Shown here: one piece after another, positions 17,517-26,795 of the stretch | How positions within the stretch are numbered: position 1 is the stretch's first letter | Layout of the letters: every line of letters starts with the position of its first letter | From: Rhizobium mongolense subsp. loessense | GTDB taxonomy: Bacteria; Pseudomonadota; Alphaproteobacteria; Rhizobiales; Rhizobiaceae | Direction: 5' to 3' | NCBI RefSeq assembly: GCF_900099775.1 | Contig: NZ_FMTM01000002.1 | Coordinates: 620,001-684,000, forward strand | Length of the DNA stretch: 64,000 nt | Translations under genes and position numbers: made by a program | Notes under the pieces: generated by a model | What the model saw: the letters and a program-made list of their open reading frames with translations, nothing else | Databases searched by the model: none | What the model was told of the DNA's origin: nothing

Positions 17517-18929
17517 ATGCGCCGTGACGCGACCGACCTGGCACAGGCGATCAGGAATGGCAGCCTGACCTCTGTCGAAGCGATGCAGGCCTCGCTTGCC
17601 TCGGCGGGAAACCATAAAGCCCTCGGAACTATTGCTCATCTCGACGAAGCGGTGGGCATGGCGTCGGCCGAAGCCATGGATCAAGAACGGCGCTCGGAGC
17701 CGGGCCGCTTTGCTTCCCGGCCGTTTGCCGGCGTGCCGACGCTGGCGAAGGATCTGGGCGGGCCTTTTGAAGGCTTGCCGGTAACGGCCGGGTCCCGTCT
17801 CTTCGAAAGAGCCGGCAGCGAGCCGGATTCGGATCTCGCCAGCCGCTTCCGCGAAGCGGGTTTCTGTCTGTTCGGGGTGACGACAAGCCCGGAATTCGGC
17901 CTTTCGCTGGCGAGCGAACCGGCGGCTGGGCCGATCTGCCGCAACCCGCTCGATCCGGCGCGCACGCCCGGCGGTTCCTCCGGCGGCGCCGCGGCGGCGG
18001 TCGCAGCCGGCATTGTAGCGATTGCCCACGCAACGGATGCCGGCGGTTCCATCCGCGTGCCTGCGGCGTGCTGCGGCCTTGTCGGCCTGAAGCCAAGCCG
18101 CGGCGCCATGCCCGCCGGCCCATCCTTCGGCAATCATCTCGGCGGCATCGCCAGCGAACTTGCCGTCTGTCGCTCGGTGCGCGATACAAAGCTGATTTTC
18201 GATAGGCTGCGTGGCAAGGCAAAGGGACCGTTCCCCGATCCGGAGACCGTGGCGGATAGAGGCGGCCGGTTGCGGGTCGGCCTGCTTTCAGAGACCGGCT
18301 CAAAATATCCGACGGATGGTCAGCGGCTCGAAGCAATCAAGGATGCTGCGCGCACGCTGGAGGCGGATGGACATCAGATCGTCTCGCTCGGCTGGGCCAA
18401 ATTCGAGCAAAGCGTCGATGCCAGCGCTCGCGCGCTCGGCGACATCATCGCAGTCAATCTCGCTTCCTTCATCGATACGCTCGAACTCGATACTTCACGC
18501 GCAGAGCCTTTGACCCAGGCATTCATTGAACGCGGGCAAGCGCTCACGGGACAGACACTCTGGGCTTCGCTGAATGGCGCCGTGCACACCAGCCGCGCGC
18601 TTTGGATCATCTTCGACAGGGTCGATTGCCTTTTGATGCCGATGCTTACGAAGGCGCCCCTTGCGATCGGGTCATTTCCGTTCGATCATGGCGATACCGA
18701 GCTGCAGCTCGAGCGGATGGCTGCCTTTGCTCCACTTGCCTCTCTCGCCAATATTTCAGGATTTCCGGCCTTGACCCTGCCCTTTGGAACCGATGCGGAC
18801 GGCTTGCCACTGCCGGTCCAGATCATGGCTCCGATGGGCCACGAGCCGCTTTTGCTGTCGCTCGCTGCACGATTGGAGGCCGAGGACCGCTGGCAGCATC
18901 GCTTTCCGGTGGCAGGGCTTGCAGCATGA
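17517..18929 (+). CDS. Amidase-signature family amidohydrolase
   Basis: A 470-residue amidase. The Ser-cisSer-Lys triad is visible: Lys78 in PTLAKDL, the GGSSGG loop at Ser154/155 and Ser178 in DAGGSIRVPA. These enzymes release ammonia or an amine from amides, carbamoyl and ureido compounds. It lies 8 bp after the BMP gene and overlaps the ATPase start by ATGA, so it is part of the import operon and should act on the imported compound or on the product of the deaminase at 22465. The exact substrate is not visible. Related members include AtzF-like, GatA-like and N-carbamoyl hydrolases, but the short C-terminus excludes full AtzF. Confidence 0.88.
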   Translation: MRRDATDLAQAIRNGSLTSVEAMQASLASAGNHKALGTIAHLDEAVGMASAEAMDQERRSEPGRFASRPFAGVPTLAKDLGGPFEGLPVTAGSRLFERAGSEPDSDLASRFREAGFCLFGVTTSPEFGLSLASEPAAGPICRNPLDPARTPGGSSGGAAAAVAAGIVAIAHATDAGGSIRVPAACCGLVGLKPSRGAMPAGPSFGNHLGGIASELAVCRSVRDTKLIFDRLRGKAKGPFPDPETVADRGGRLRVGLLSETGSKYPTDGQRLEAIKDAARTLEADGHQIVSLGWAKFEQSVDASARALGDIIAVNLASFIDTLELDTSRAEPLTQAFIERGQALTGQTLWASLNGAVHTSRALWIIFDRVDCLLMPMLTKAPLAIGSFPFDHGDTELQLERMAAFAPLASLANISGFPALTLPFGTDADGLPLPVQIMAPMGHEPLLLSLAARLEAEDRWQHRFPVAGLAA

Positions 18930-20458
18930 CAATTCCGGTTCTCGAAATCCAAGGCGTCAGCAAGCGCTTCGGCACCAATCTGGCCAATGACGACATCTCG
19001 CTGACGCTTGCCCAGGGCGAAATCGTAGCCCTGCTTGGCGAAAACGGCGCGGGAAAGACCACGCTCATGAGCATCCTCTTCGGTCATTATATGCCCGATG
19101 CCGGTCGGATTCTGATCGACGGTGCCGAACTCCCGCAGGGCAAGCCCCGCGCCGCGATCCGCGCCGGCGTCGGCATGGTCCACCAGCATTTCTCGCTGGC
19201 GCCCAATCTGACCGTTCTCGAAAACGTCATGACCGGTACGGAAAATCTCTGGTTCTGGCGTTCGGGCACATCGGCCGCGCGCAAAAAGCTTCTCGCCATA
19301 TCTGAGCGCTTCGGCCTCAGGGTCGATCCGGACGCGCGTCTTGGAGACCTGTCGGTCGGCGAGCAGCAGCGCGTCGAGATACTCAAGGCGCTTTATAGCG
19401 ACGCCCGCATCCTGATCCTGGATGAGCCAACGGCGGTACTGACCAATATCGAGGCCGAAAAGTTATTCACGACGCTGAAGGAAATGGCCCGCCAAGGCCT
19501 GTCGCTGATCTTCATCTCCCACAAGCTCGATGAGGTGATGGCTGCGGCCGACCGTATCGTCGTCTTGCGCAGCGGCAGGATGGTTGCCGAACGCAGGGCT
19601 TCAGAAACCAGCAAGGCCGAACTCGCCGAGCTGATGGTCGGCCGCCGCGTAATGCGGCCGGTACGCGAGCCATCGACGCCCGGCACGGTTGCGCTGGAGG
19701 CCGCCGATGTCACGGTGAAGATCGACGGCGTCGAGCGGCTGAAGGCCGTCAGCTTCCGTCTGCGCGAAGGCGAGATCCTCGGCATCATCGGTGTCTCGGG
19801 CAATGGCCAGGCGGCGCTGGCGCATCTTCTCTCCGGCACGATCTCGCGTTCATCCGGCGACCTCCTGCTTTTCGGGGAACCTATCGGCAATCTCGGCGTC
19901 GGCGATGTCGTCGATGCGGGCATTGGCCGCATCCCGGAAGACCGCAACGAGGAAGGCGTGATCGGCGAAATGGCGATCTGGGAAAATGCCGTGCTGGAGC
20001 GCATTTCCTCGCCGGCGTTTTCGCAACGTGGATTTGTGAACCGCAGGGCAGGCATGGCCTTCGCCAAGGAGATCATCGACCAGTTCGACGTCCGCGGCGG
20101 CAGCCCTGCAAGCCGCGCGCGGCTGCTTTCGGGCGGCAATATGCAAAAGCTTATCCTCGGGCGCAATCTGCATCGGCGCCCGCGCATCTTAATCGCCGCC
20201 CAGCCGGCGCGCGGCCTCGATGAAGGTGCGGTGGCAGCCGTACATGCGCGTCTTCTGGAGGCCCGCCGGCAAGGGACCGCTGTGCTTTTGATCTCGGAGG
20301 ATTTGGACGAGGTGATCGCGCTTGCCGATCGCATCCAGGCGATCGTGGGCGGCAGGCTTTCGCCACCGGTCGAAGCGGACGTCGCGGATGCACGCGAACT
20401 CGGACTGATGATGGCCGGCGAATGGCAGCAATCCCCAGAGGCCGGTCATGCGGTTTGA
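18926..20458 (+). CDS. BMP-type ABC importer ATP-binding protein (two ATPase domains)
   Basis: A 510-residue tandem ATPase of the RbsA/YufO class. Domain 1 (about 5-230) has Walker A GENGAGKTT, signature LSVGEQQRVEI and Walker B LILDEPTAVLT. Domain 2 (about 255-500) has the degenerate Walker A GVSGNGQAAL, the signature LSGGNMQKLILGR and AAQPARGLD in place of a canonical Walker B, as usual for this class. The ATG at 18926 overlaps the amidase stop; an in-frame open stretch upstream to 18602 is only a shadow of the amidase gene. It powers the two permeases that follow. Confidence 0.92.
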   Translation: MTIPVLEIQGVSKRFGTNLANDDISLTLAQGEIVALLGENGAGKTTLMSILFGHYMPDAGRILIDGAELPQGKPRAAIRAGVGMVHQHFSLAPNLTVLENVMTGTENLWFWRSGTSAARKKLLAISERFGLRVDPDARLGDLSVGEQQRVEILKALYSDARILILDEPTAVLTNIEAEKLFTTLKEMARQGLSLIFISHKLDEVMAAADRIVVLRSGRMVAERRASETSKAELAELMVGRRVMRPVREPSTPGTVALEAADVTVKIDGVERLKAVSFRLREGEILGIIGVSGNGQAALAHLLSGTISRSSGDLLLFGEPIGNLGVGDVVDAGIGRIPEDRNEEGVIGEMAIWENAVLERISSPAFSQRGFVNRRAGMAFAKEIIDQFDVRGGSPASRARLLSGGNMQKLILGRNLHRRPRILIAAQPARGLDEGAVAAVHARLLEARRQGTAVLLISEDLDEVIALADRIQAIVGGRLSPPVEADVADARELGLMMAGEWQQSPEAGHAV

Positions 20459-21497
20459 GCGTCGCGAGCATCGTCCACTTTATCTCCTCGTCCTGACGCC
20501 GCTGCTCGCCGTGGTCGCAGCGCTGGCACTCTCCGGCATTTTGATCGCGATTGCCGGTGCACCGGTATTCGAGGCCTATTGGCGCATCCTGACGGGCGCC
20601 TTCGGCTCGCGGCTTTCGGCAACCGAGACATTGACGCGGGCCACGCCGCTGATGCTAACCGGGCTTGCCGCCGCCGTCGCCTTCCGGGCAAGACTCTGGA
20701 ACATCGGCGCCGAAGGTCAGTTTTATCTCGGTGCCATCGCGGTTGCCGCAGCGAGTGCCAAGCTGTTTGGCAATCTCCCGGCTCCGGCTCTTATTCCCTT
20801 GCTGCTGCTTGTCGGTGCCGTTGCAGGCATGGTCCTGATCCTCATTCCGCTATGGCTGCGCCTGCGCTTTTCGGTCGATGAGGTCGTGACCAGTCTGCTC
20901 ATGAACTTCGTCGCCCTGCTCTTCGTCTCGATGCTGATCGACGGGGTGCTCAAGGATCCGCTGGCTTTCGGCTGGCCGCAGTCGCAATCGGTCAGCGATC
21001 ACGCCATGCTGCCGAAGCTGATTGCCCGCTCCCGCCTGCATATCGGCCTTGCGATCGCGATTGCGCTGGCGATCAGCGTCCATTTCATCCAATCGCGTAC
21101 CGTGTTCGGCATGCAATCGCGCGCCGCCGGGCTCAATCCGGCCGGCGCTGTTTTCGCCGGCGTTCCGCTTGGCAGAACGCTGGTGAAGGTCGCCTGCCTG
21201 TCGGGTGGGCTTGCGGGTCTGGCGGGAGCGATCGAGGTCATGGGCGTCAAGGGTTATGTGACGACCGACCTGTCGCCCGGTTTCGGCTATTCCGGCATCG
21301 TTGTCGCGATGCTTGCCAACCTCAATCCACTCGGCGTCGTCTTCGCCGCCATTTTCACGGCTATGATGTTCGTGGGCGCGGATGGCATGAGCCGTGGTCT
21401 CGGCATCCCGACCTATATCGCCGATGTCACGGTGGCGCTGTCGCTGCTGACGATGCTGATCGCATTGTTCTTTACACAATACAGGATCCGGCGATGA
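20448..21497 (+). CDS. ABC importer permease, BMP/nucleoside type (first)
   Basis: A 349-residue permease of the BPD_transp_2 family (YufP-like), with about nine to ten hydrophobic helices. Conserved patches are LWNIGAEGQFYLGA, FSVDEVVTSLLMNF and AGLAGAIEVMGVKGY. It overlaps the ATPase by 11 bp. With its partner it forms the channel of a nucleobase- or nucleoside-like importer. Confidence 0.92.
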   Translation: MRFERREHRPLYLLVLTPLLAVVAALALSGILIAIAGAPVFEAYWRILTGAFGSRLSATETLTRATPLMLTGLAAAVAFRARLWNIGAEGQFYLGAIAVAAASAKLFGNLPAPALIPLLLLVGAVAGMVLILIPLWLRLRFSVDEVVTSLLMNFVALLFVSMLIDGVLKDPLAFGWPQSQSVSDHAMLPKLIARSRLHIGLAIAIALAISVHFIQSRTVFGMQSRAAGLNPAGAVFAGVPLGRTLVKVACLSGGLAGLAGAIEVMGVKGYVTTDLSPGFGYSGIVVAMLANLNPLGVVFAAIFTAMMFVGADGMSRGLGIPTYIADVTVALSLLTMLIALFFTQYRIRR

Positions 21498-22438
21498 TGC
21501 AACTGTTCGACATCATCGCTTCCGCCGGGCTCTGGGCGGCAATCTTGCGGATCGCCACGCCGCTGATTTTTGGCACGCTCGGCGCACTGCTGTGTGAACG
21601 GGCTGGCGTGCTCAATCTCGGCATCGAAGGCATCATGACCATCGGCGCGATGATCGGCTGGCTTTCCGTCTATCACGGCGCCGATCTGTGGACCGGCCTG
21701 CTGATCGCTGCGGTGGTCGGCGGGGTCTTCGGCCTGCTGCATGCGGGCCTGACGGTATCGCTGGGCCTGTCCCAGCATGTCTCCGGTCTTGGCGTCACGC
21801 TGTTTGCCTCCAGCTTCAGCTATTATGTCTTTCGGCTGATCGTGCCGCTTGCCAATACCCCACCCACCGTCGTGCCGTTCCAGCCGATCGCCATTCCTGG
21901 CCTCTCGACGCTGCCCTTCATCGGGCCGGCCCTCTTCACGCAGACGGCGCCGACCTATCTCGCGATCGCCATTGCCCTGCTGATGGCCTACATCATCTTC
22001 CGCACACCCGTAGGGCTTGCGATCCGCATGACCGGCGAAAATCCGCATGCGGCGGAAGCACAGGGTGTCAATCCGATGAAGGTACGCTACGGCGCAGTGG
22101 TTGCTGGAAGCGCGCTGATGGGAATGGGCGGTGCCTTCCTGACGTTGTCGGCGTTCAACAGCTTCTTTCCCACCATGGTGCAGGGACGAGGCTGGATCTG
22201 CATCGCGCTCGTTGTCTTCGCCTCCTGGCGGCCGGGCCGCGCGCTGTTCGGTGCCCTGCTCTTTGCCTTTTTCGATGCCTTCCAGCTTCGGCTGCAAACC
22301 GCGCTGAGCGGGCTCGTGCCCTATCAGCTTTTTCTGATGACTCCCTATATTCTTTCCATCGCCGCGCTTGCCGTCATGGCCCGCCGTGCCCGCGTCCCGC
22401 AGGCGCTGATGCAACCCTATCGCCGCGGCGAACGTTGA
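21494..22438 (+). CDS. ABC importer permease, BMP/nucleoside type (second)
   Basis: A 314-residue partner permease (YufQ-like). It has the signature ERAGVLNLGIEGIMTIGAM near residue 30 and a G-rich segment MGMGGAFLTLSAFNSF around 215. About eight to nine membrane helices are seen. Starts inside the end of the first permease gene (4-bp overlap), so the two are coupled. Confidence 0.92.
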   Translation: MMQLFDIIASAGLWAAILRIATPLIFGTLGALLCERAGVLNLGIEGIMTIGAMIGWLSVYHGADLWTGLLIAAVVGGVFGLLHAGLTVSLGLSQHVSGLGVTLFASSFSYYVFRLIVPLANTPPTVVPFQPIAIPGLSTLPFIGPALFTQTAPTYLAIAIALLMAYIIFRTPVGLAIRMTGENPHAAEAQGVNPMKVRYGAVVAGSALMGMGGAFLTLSAFNSFFPTMVQGRGWICIALVVFASWRPGRALFGALLFAFFDAFQLRLQTALSGLVPYQLFLMTPYILSIAALAVMARRARVPQALMQPYRRGER

Positions 22439-22464
22439 AACCGCTCGCATCCAATGAGGCTCCG

Positions 22465-23754
22465 ATGTTCGATCTGATCGTCAGAAATGCAAATCTCGCC
22501 GATGGCCGAACGAGCATCGATATCGGCATCCAGGGCGGCAGGATCATCGCTCTCGAGCGCAGTCTTCAGGCGCAAGCGGGCGAAGAAATCGACGCGACCG
22601 GCCGGCTGGTCAGTCCTCCTTTCGTCGACCCGCATTTCCACATGGACGCCACCCTGTCGCTCGGACTGCCGCGCATGAACGTATCCGGCACCCTGCTCGA
22701 GGGCATCGCGCTCTGGGGAGAGTTGCGCCCGATCGTGACGAGGGAGGAACTGGTCGATCGTGCGCTGCGCTATTGCGATCTGGCAGTGACGCAGGGGCTG
22801 CTCTTCATCCGCAGTCATGTCGATACTAGCGATCCCAGACTTGTTACCGTCGAGGCGATGATCGAGGTTCGCGAAAAGGTCGCGCCCTATATCGATCTGC
22901 AGCTGGTCGCCTTCCCCCAGGACGGCTATTACCGCTCGCCGGGCGCGATCGACGCGCTCAACCGTGCCCTCGACATGGGAGTCGATATCGTCGGCGGCAT
23001 CCCCCACTTCGAACGGACGATGGGCGAAGGTACGGCTTCGGTCCAAGCGCTGTGCCGCATCGCCGCTAATCGCGGCCTGCCGGTCGACATGCATTGCGAC
23101 GAAACCGACGATCCGCTCTCACGCCATATCGAGACGCTGGCCGCCGAAACCATCCGCTTCGGCCTGCAGGGACGCGTCGCCGGCTCGCATCTGACCTCGA
23201 TGCACTCGATGGACAACTACTACGTCTCCAAGCTGATCCCGCTGATGGCGGAGGCGCAGATCAACGTGATCCCCAACCCCTTGATCAACATCATGCTGCA
23301 AGGCCGGCACGACACCTATCCGAAGCGCCGCGGCATGACCCGCGTGCGCGAATTGATGGATGCCGGCCTCAATGTCTCCTTCGGGCACGATTGCGTCATG
23401 GATCCCTGGTACTCGATGGGATCGGGCGACATGCTGGAGGTCGGCCACATGGCGATCCACGTCGCGCAGATGGCCGGCATCGAGGACAAGAAGAAGATCT
23501 TCCATGCGCTGACGGTCAACTCGGCAAAGACGATGGGCCTTGAGGGCTATGGCCTGGAAATCGGCTGCAACGCAGACCTCGTCATCCTCCAGGCGCAGGA
23601 TGCGCTGGAAGCGCTGCGGCTGAAGCCGAACCGGCTCGCGGTCATCCGGCGCGGCAAGGTCATCGCCCGTTCGGCGCCGCGCATCGGCGAGCTTTTCCTC
23701 GATGGACGCCCTGCAAGGGTCGATGGCGGCCTGGATTACGCACCTCGCCATTGA
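22465..23754 (+). CDS. codA: Cytosine deaminase-like amidohydrolase (CodA family)
   Basis: A 429-residue enzyme that aligns along its length with bacterial cytosine deaminase. Metal and substrate motifs are present in order: VDPHFHMDAT (His pair), RSHVDTSD, LVAFPQDG, HCDETDD, SHLTSMHS and GHDCVMDPW (metal Asp). NPLINIMLQGRHDTYPKRRG is a strong family block. The reaction would be hydrolytic deamination of cytosine or a related ring such as isoguanine, creatinine or an azapyrimidine. Start at ATG 22465; a longer in-frame opening upstream is a shadow of the permease gene. It is the last gene of the BMP import operon, so imported base is probably deaminated, then attacked by the amidase. Confidence 0.85.
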   Translation: MFDLIVRNANLADGRTSIDIGIQGGRIIALERSLQAQAGEEIDATGRLVSPPFVDPHFHMDATLSLGLPRMNVSGTLLEGIALWGELRPIVTREELVDRALRYCDLAVTQGLLFIRSHVDTSDPRLVTVEAMIEVREKVAPYIDLQLVAFPQDGYYRSPGAIDALNRALDMGVDIVGGIPHFERTMGEGTASVQALCRIAANRGLPVDMHCDETDDPLSRHIETLAAETIRFGLQGRVAGSHLTSMHSMDNYYVSKLIPLMAEAQINVIPNPLINIMLQGRHDTYPKRRGMTRVRELMDAGLNVSFGHDCVMDPWYSMGSGDMLEVGHMAIHVAQMAGIEDKKKIFHALTVNSAKTMGLEGYGLEIGCNADLVILQAQDALEALRLKPNRLAVIRRGKVIARSAPRIGELFLDGRPARVDGGLDYAPRH

Positions 23755-24200
23755 GATGCTGGCCTGCACAATACAGAAGGCGCGCCTGTTGCCCCAGAGC
23801 AGGTCGTGCAATTGGCCTCAGCCACCGCTCCGTTACCTTGTCGCCCGGCCAGAGATTCGGTCCATGGGGGCGTCGATATCGAGCCTTGCATCACCGTCAT
23901 CGGGTGGCGACGGGTGTGATTGCCCAGACTGGAGATGGACAGGAACGGACCGACTCGCGGAAGTGGTTCGGGACCTCCTGAAGCATCGGGCTGGCAAGAT
24001 GACAGCCGGAGATGTGGTGCTGCTTACGACCGAGCTCGAAATCGGTCGAACAACAGTACCGTCTTATCAAGCTGTTTCGGGCCGGTGGGACGTCATGTCG
24101 CTGGCGTAACGCTAACACATTCATCCGAGATCGCCGCCTTGAGGCGGAGTTGAACCGGCAACTACCTCTTTACGAGGTCCCCTATGGCGCGAAAGCAAAA
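23755..24200 (+). pseudogene. Remnant of a Mu/Tn552-like transposase (N-terminal HTH part)
   Basis: In the gap between the deaminase and IclR genes one frame reads DRLAEVVRDLLKHRAGKMTA and then DVVLLTTELEIGRTT, after which a shift of frame gives YRLIKLFRAGGT. This is the HTH pattern (LGLSRATVYRLIxxFRAGGT) found at the N-terminus of large DDE transposases of the Mu/Tn552 type in rhizobia. The DDE core is missing and no terminal repeats are evident. The core remnant is about 23930-24110; the rest of this 446-bp gap shows nothing else. Confidence 0.5.
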
Positions 24201-24202
24201 CC

Positions 24203-24967
24203 CTACCACCCCAGCCGGGCTGATATCTTGCTTGCAGCATCTCTCAGCAGAACAATGTAGCGATCAACATCGCTCTTTTGCGTACGGAATGCAGGAGCAC
24301 CTACATTCACCGCCGCGATCACCGACCCGTCGAACGCCAGAACCGGCACGGAGACGGAAACCAGTTGCTCGCTCACTTCGCCGTAGCTCACACAAAATCC
24401 CTGGCGGCGGATCTTTTCCAATTCGGCGATCAGCTTGTTGCGATCCGTGATCGTGCGCTTGGTCAGACGCGGCAAGGCTTCCGGGATCATTTGCAACTGC
24501 ACCTGGGGATGGAGAAACGCGAGGAGGACCTTGTACGAGCCGGCAGTCAGGGGCCGTCGGCGACCGATCATCGCCTGAACGCGCAGATCTCGCATCGGCT
24601 CGAACTTGGCGATGCACAGGGATTCCCCATTGTCGATGATACGCAGTTGGGTCGTTTCGTTCGCCTTCTGGCCGACCTCTTCCAAAATCGGATTGGCGAT
24701 GCGAACCAGATCGACCTGCGTCGATGCAGCAGTCCCGAGCACGATTGCTGTCGTGCCCAAGCGATAGGTGCCCGTTTCGCTCTTCCTGACGAGGCCCCGC
24801 CGTTCCATTGTGCGTAACATCCGCAATATTCTTGGCTTGGTCTCCCCTATATTCTGCGCAATCTCCGTCAGCCTGACATCCGGATTCTTGGCGACGTTCA
24901 ACAGGACGTCGATGCAGACATCAACGGCTTGTACTATATCACTTTTTGCCGTAGATCCGTCGTCCAT
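24203..24967 (-). CDS. IclR-family transcriptional regulator
   Basis: A 254-residue IclR-type regulator. The winged HTH covers about residues 10-75 (VRLTEIAQNIGETKPRILRM, then RRGLVRKSETGTYRLG). The C-terminal effector domain includes TAGSYKVLLAFL and the late VPVLAFDGSVIAAVNVGAP. The start at 24967 (MDDGSTAKS) has AGAGG upstream; longer in-frame starts to 25108 would cross the divergent promoter region. It faces away from the peptide importer operon with a 193-bp gap, so it is the likely regulator of that operon. Confidence 0.88.
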   Translation of the reverse strand: MDDGSTAKSDIVQAVDVCIDVLLNVAKNPDVRLTEIAQNIGETKPRILRMLRTMERRGLVRKSETGTYRLGTTAIVLGTAASTQVDLVRIANPILEEVGQKANETTQLRIIDNGESLCIAKFEPMRDLRVQAMIGRRRPLTAGSYKVLLAFLHPQVQLQMIPEALPRLTKRTITDRNKLIAELEKIRRQGFCVSYGEVSEQLVSVSVPVLAFDGSVIAAVNVGAPAFRTQKSDVDRYIVLLRDAASKISARLGW

Positions 24968-25050
24968 CGAGCCTCTATTCCTTCCAAACTTCGGGCGCCA
25001 TAGAGGCTCAAAATCCTCATTACGTCTACCGTAACACGCTCGTTTTCCAT

Positions 25051-25133
25051 TTGACAGTCCCCTTTCACGCCCTTTACCAATTTGGGCCAAGAGTGGACGG
25101 GAACCCACTCATTCCGACCGATACGGGGGTCGG
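25051..25133 (+). promoter_or_regulatory. Putative promoter and paired stem-loops in the peptide operon leader
   Basis: TTGACA at 25051-25056 is followed after 17 bp by a weak TTACCA. Downstream lie two small inverted repeats: GAGTGG/CCACTC (25091-25110) and CCGACC/GGTCGG (25114-25133), both before the SBP start at 25161. They may be IclR sites or leader hairpins. Confidence 0.35.
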
Positions 25134-25160
25134 CATCAAACAGTAACTGGGATTGGAACG

Positions 25161-26735
25161 ATGACCGCAAAGACATTGAAGCGTGCAGCGATTACGCTGT
25201 TCGGCATGATTGCTGCTCCTGCCATGGTCGCTGCGCAGGAGACGCCGTTGACGATCGGCATGTCGACCACGCCGACGACACTCGATCCCCATGAGGATAG
25301 CTCCGCACCCAACAATGCAACCTCCCGGCACATCTGGGATAGCCTGATCAACCTCACAGGCACGTCGGCAAACAAGCCGGAACTAGCAATCGAGTGGAAG
25401 ACTGTCGATCCGACGCATTGGGAGTTCAAGCTGCGCGAAGGTGTCAAATTCCATGACGGCAGCGAGTTCAACGCCGACGACGTCATCGCGTCGCTTCTGC
25501 GTGCCCGCGACAAGTCGAGCCAAGGCTTTGCCTCCTATACCCGCAACATTGCGAACGTGACGGCCAAGGATCCCTATACCGTCGTCGTCGAAACAAAGGT
25601 TCCAGATCCGATCCTCCTCAATTCCGTCAGCCGAATTCGCATCATCAGCGCCGACTGCAAGGATGCGCCGGTCCAGGACTTCGACAACGGAAAGTGTGCG
25701 ATCGGAACGGGCGCTTATTCGTTCGTTTCCTATTCCCCGGGCAGCAATCTCATGCTGAAGCGCAATGACAGCTACTTCGCCGGCCCTTCGCATTGGTCAA
25801 ATGTGACACTGCGCTTCCTGCCCGATGACGGCGCGCGTCTGGCATCGCTTCTCTCCAACGAGATTGACATTATCGAAACCCTTCCTGCCGATGGGATGGC
25901 TCGCGTGGAAGCGACCAAAGACCTGCAGATCATCAGCGGCCAGTCCTCCCGCTTCGTTTACCTTGGCCTGGATGTCGGCCGTGATGTCTCGCCTTTCGTG
26001 AAAGCTGCGGATGGTTCCGATCTCGACAAGAACCCGCTCAAGGATGAACGAGTGCGCCGCGCGATGCTGATGTCGATCAACCGACCTGCGATCGTCGACC
26101 GCGTTATGCAGAAGAACGGGACGGTCGCCGCCCAGTTCGTGGCCGAGGATTATGCGGGCAATTCCAAGAAGGTCGAGAAAGTGAGCTACGATGCTGCCGC
26201 AGCCAAGGCGATACTGGCCGAAGCCGGTTACCCTGACGGCTTCAGCCTGACCCTGCATGGCCCGTCCGGCCGTTATGTCAAGGACGCCGAAGTACTGCAG
26301 GCCGTCGGTCAGATGTTCACGCGCATCGGGATCAAGTCGAAAGTCGAGGTCCTGCCTTGGGCGATGTATTCGGAAGCTTATTCAAAAGGCACCTATAGCA
26401 CCTATCTCGGCTCCTGGGGTGTGAACACCGGTGAAACCACCAATCCCACAGTCGCGCTCGTTGCGACGCGCGATGAGAAAAAGGGAACCGGCCGATATAA
26501 TGGCGGCGGCGTGTCTGATCCCAGGATCGACGAGGTGCTGGCCAAGGCGAGCTCTACGCTCGACGACGCCGAACGCGCTCCCCTTCTCGAGGAACTGTCG
26601 GCCCTAACTTTTAACAACCTCTGGCTCCTCCCGATGCATTTCGAAAACGTCGTGCTGGGAGCGAAGAAGTCCGTGTCCTATACGCCGCGTGGCGACAAAT
26701 ATACGCTCGCTTACGAAGTGAAGCCGGCGAACTAA
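25161..26735 (+). CDS. Peptide-type ABC transporter substrate-binding protein (family 5)
   Basis: A 524-residue periplasmic binding protein of the DppA/OppA family. It has a Sec signal peptide (residues 1-26, ending MVAAQ). Family motifs are seen: LDPHEDSS near the N-terminus, WEFKLREGVKFHDGSEFNAD around residue 85, and VRRAMLMSINRPAIV around 300. It captures small peptides or glutathione-like compounds in the periplasm. A strong terminator-like hairpin follows the gene, which would let this gene be expressed more than the rest of the operon. Confidence 0.92.
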   Translation: MTAKTLKRAAITLFGMIAAPAMVAAQETPLTIGMSTTPTTLDPHEDSSAPNNATSRHIWDSLINLTGTSANKPELAIEWKTVDPTHWEFKLREGVKFHDGSEFNADDVIASLLRARDKSSQGFASYTRNIANVTAKDPYTVVVETKVPDPILLNSVSRIRIISADCKDAPVQDFDNGKCAIGTGAYSFVSYSPGSNLMLKRNDSYFAGPSHWSNVTLRFLPDDGARLASLLSNEIDIIETLPADGMARVEATKDLQIISGQSSRFVYLGLDVGRDVSPFVKAADGSDLDKNPLKDERVRRAMLMSINRPAIVDRVMQKNGTVAAQFVAEDYAGNSKKVEKVSYDAAAAKAILAEAGYPDGFSLTLHGPSGRYVKDAEVLQAVGQMFTRIGIKSKVEVLPWAMYSEAYSKGTYSTYLGSWGVNTGETTNPTVALVATRDEKKGTGRYNGGGVSDPRIDEVLAKASSTLDDAERAPLLEELSALTFNNLWLLPMHFENVVLGAKKSVSYTPRGDKYTLAYEVKPAN

Positions 26736-26751
26736 AAGTCCCAGCAGCATG

Positions 26752-26778
26752 GGCTGCAACACAGCAGCCCCCTTTTTA
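26752..26778 (+). terminator. Intra-operon attenuator/terminator after the binding-protein gene
   Basis: GGGCTGC-AACACA-GCAGCCC followed by CC and five T residues is a textbook factor-independent terminator. It lies 17 bp after the SBP stop and 18 bp before the next start, with the ribosome site CAGGAG beyond it. Partial read-through would supply the downstream genes at lower level. Confidence 0.75.
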
Positions 26779-26795
26779 TCTCCCAGGAGCCATTT

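Noticed and set aside
18602..18925. Possible 108-residue N-terminal extension of the first BMP ATPase
   Set aside because: It overlaps the amidase gene in another frame; the ATG at 18926 begins directly with the normal ATPase N-terminus and shows an ATGA overlap.
21413..22450. 345-codon minus-strand frame opposite the permease gene
   Set aside because: Composition is typical of an antisense shadow; the plus strand has an unmistakable permease.
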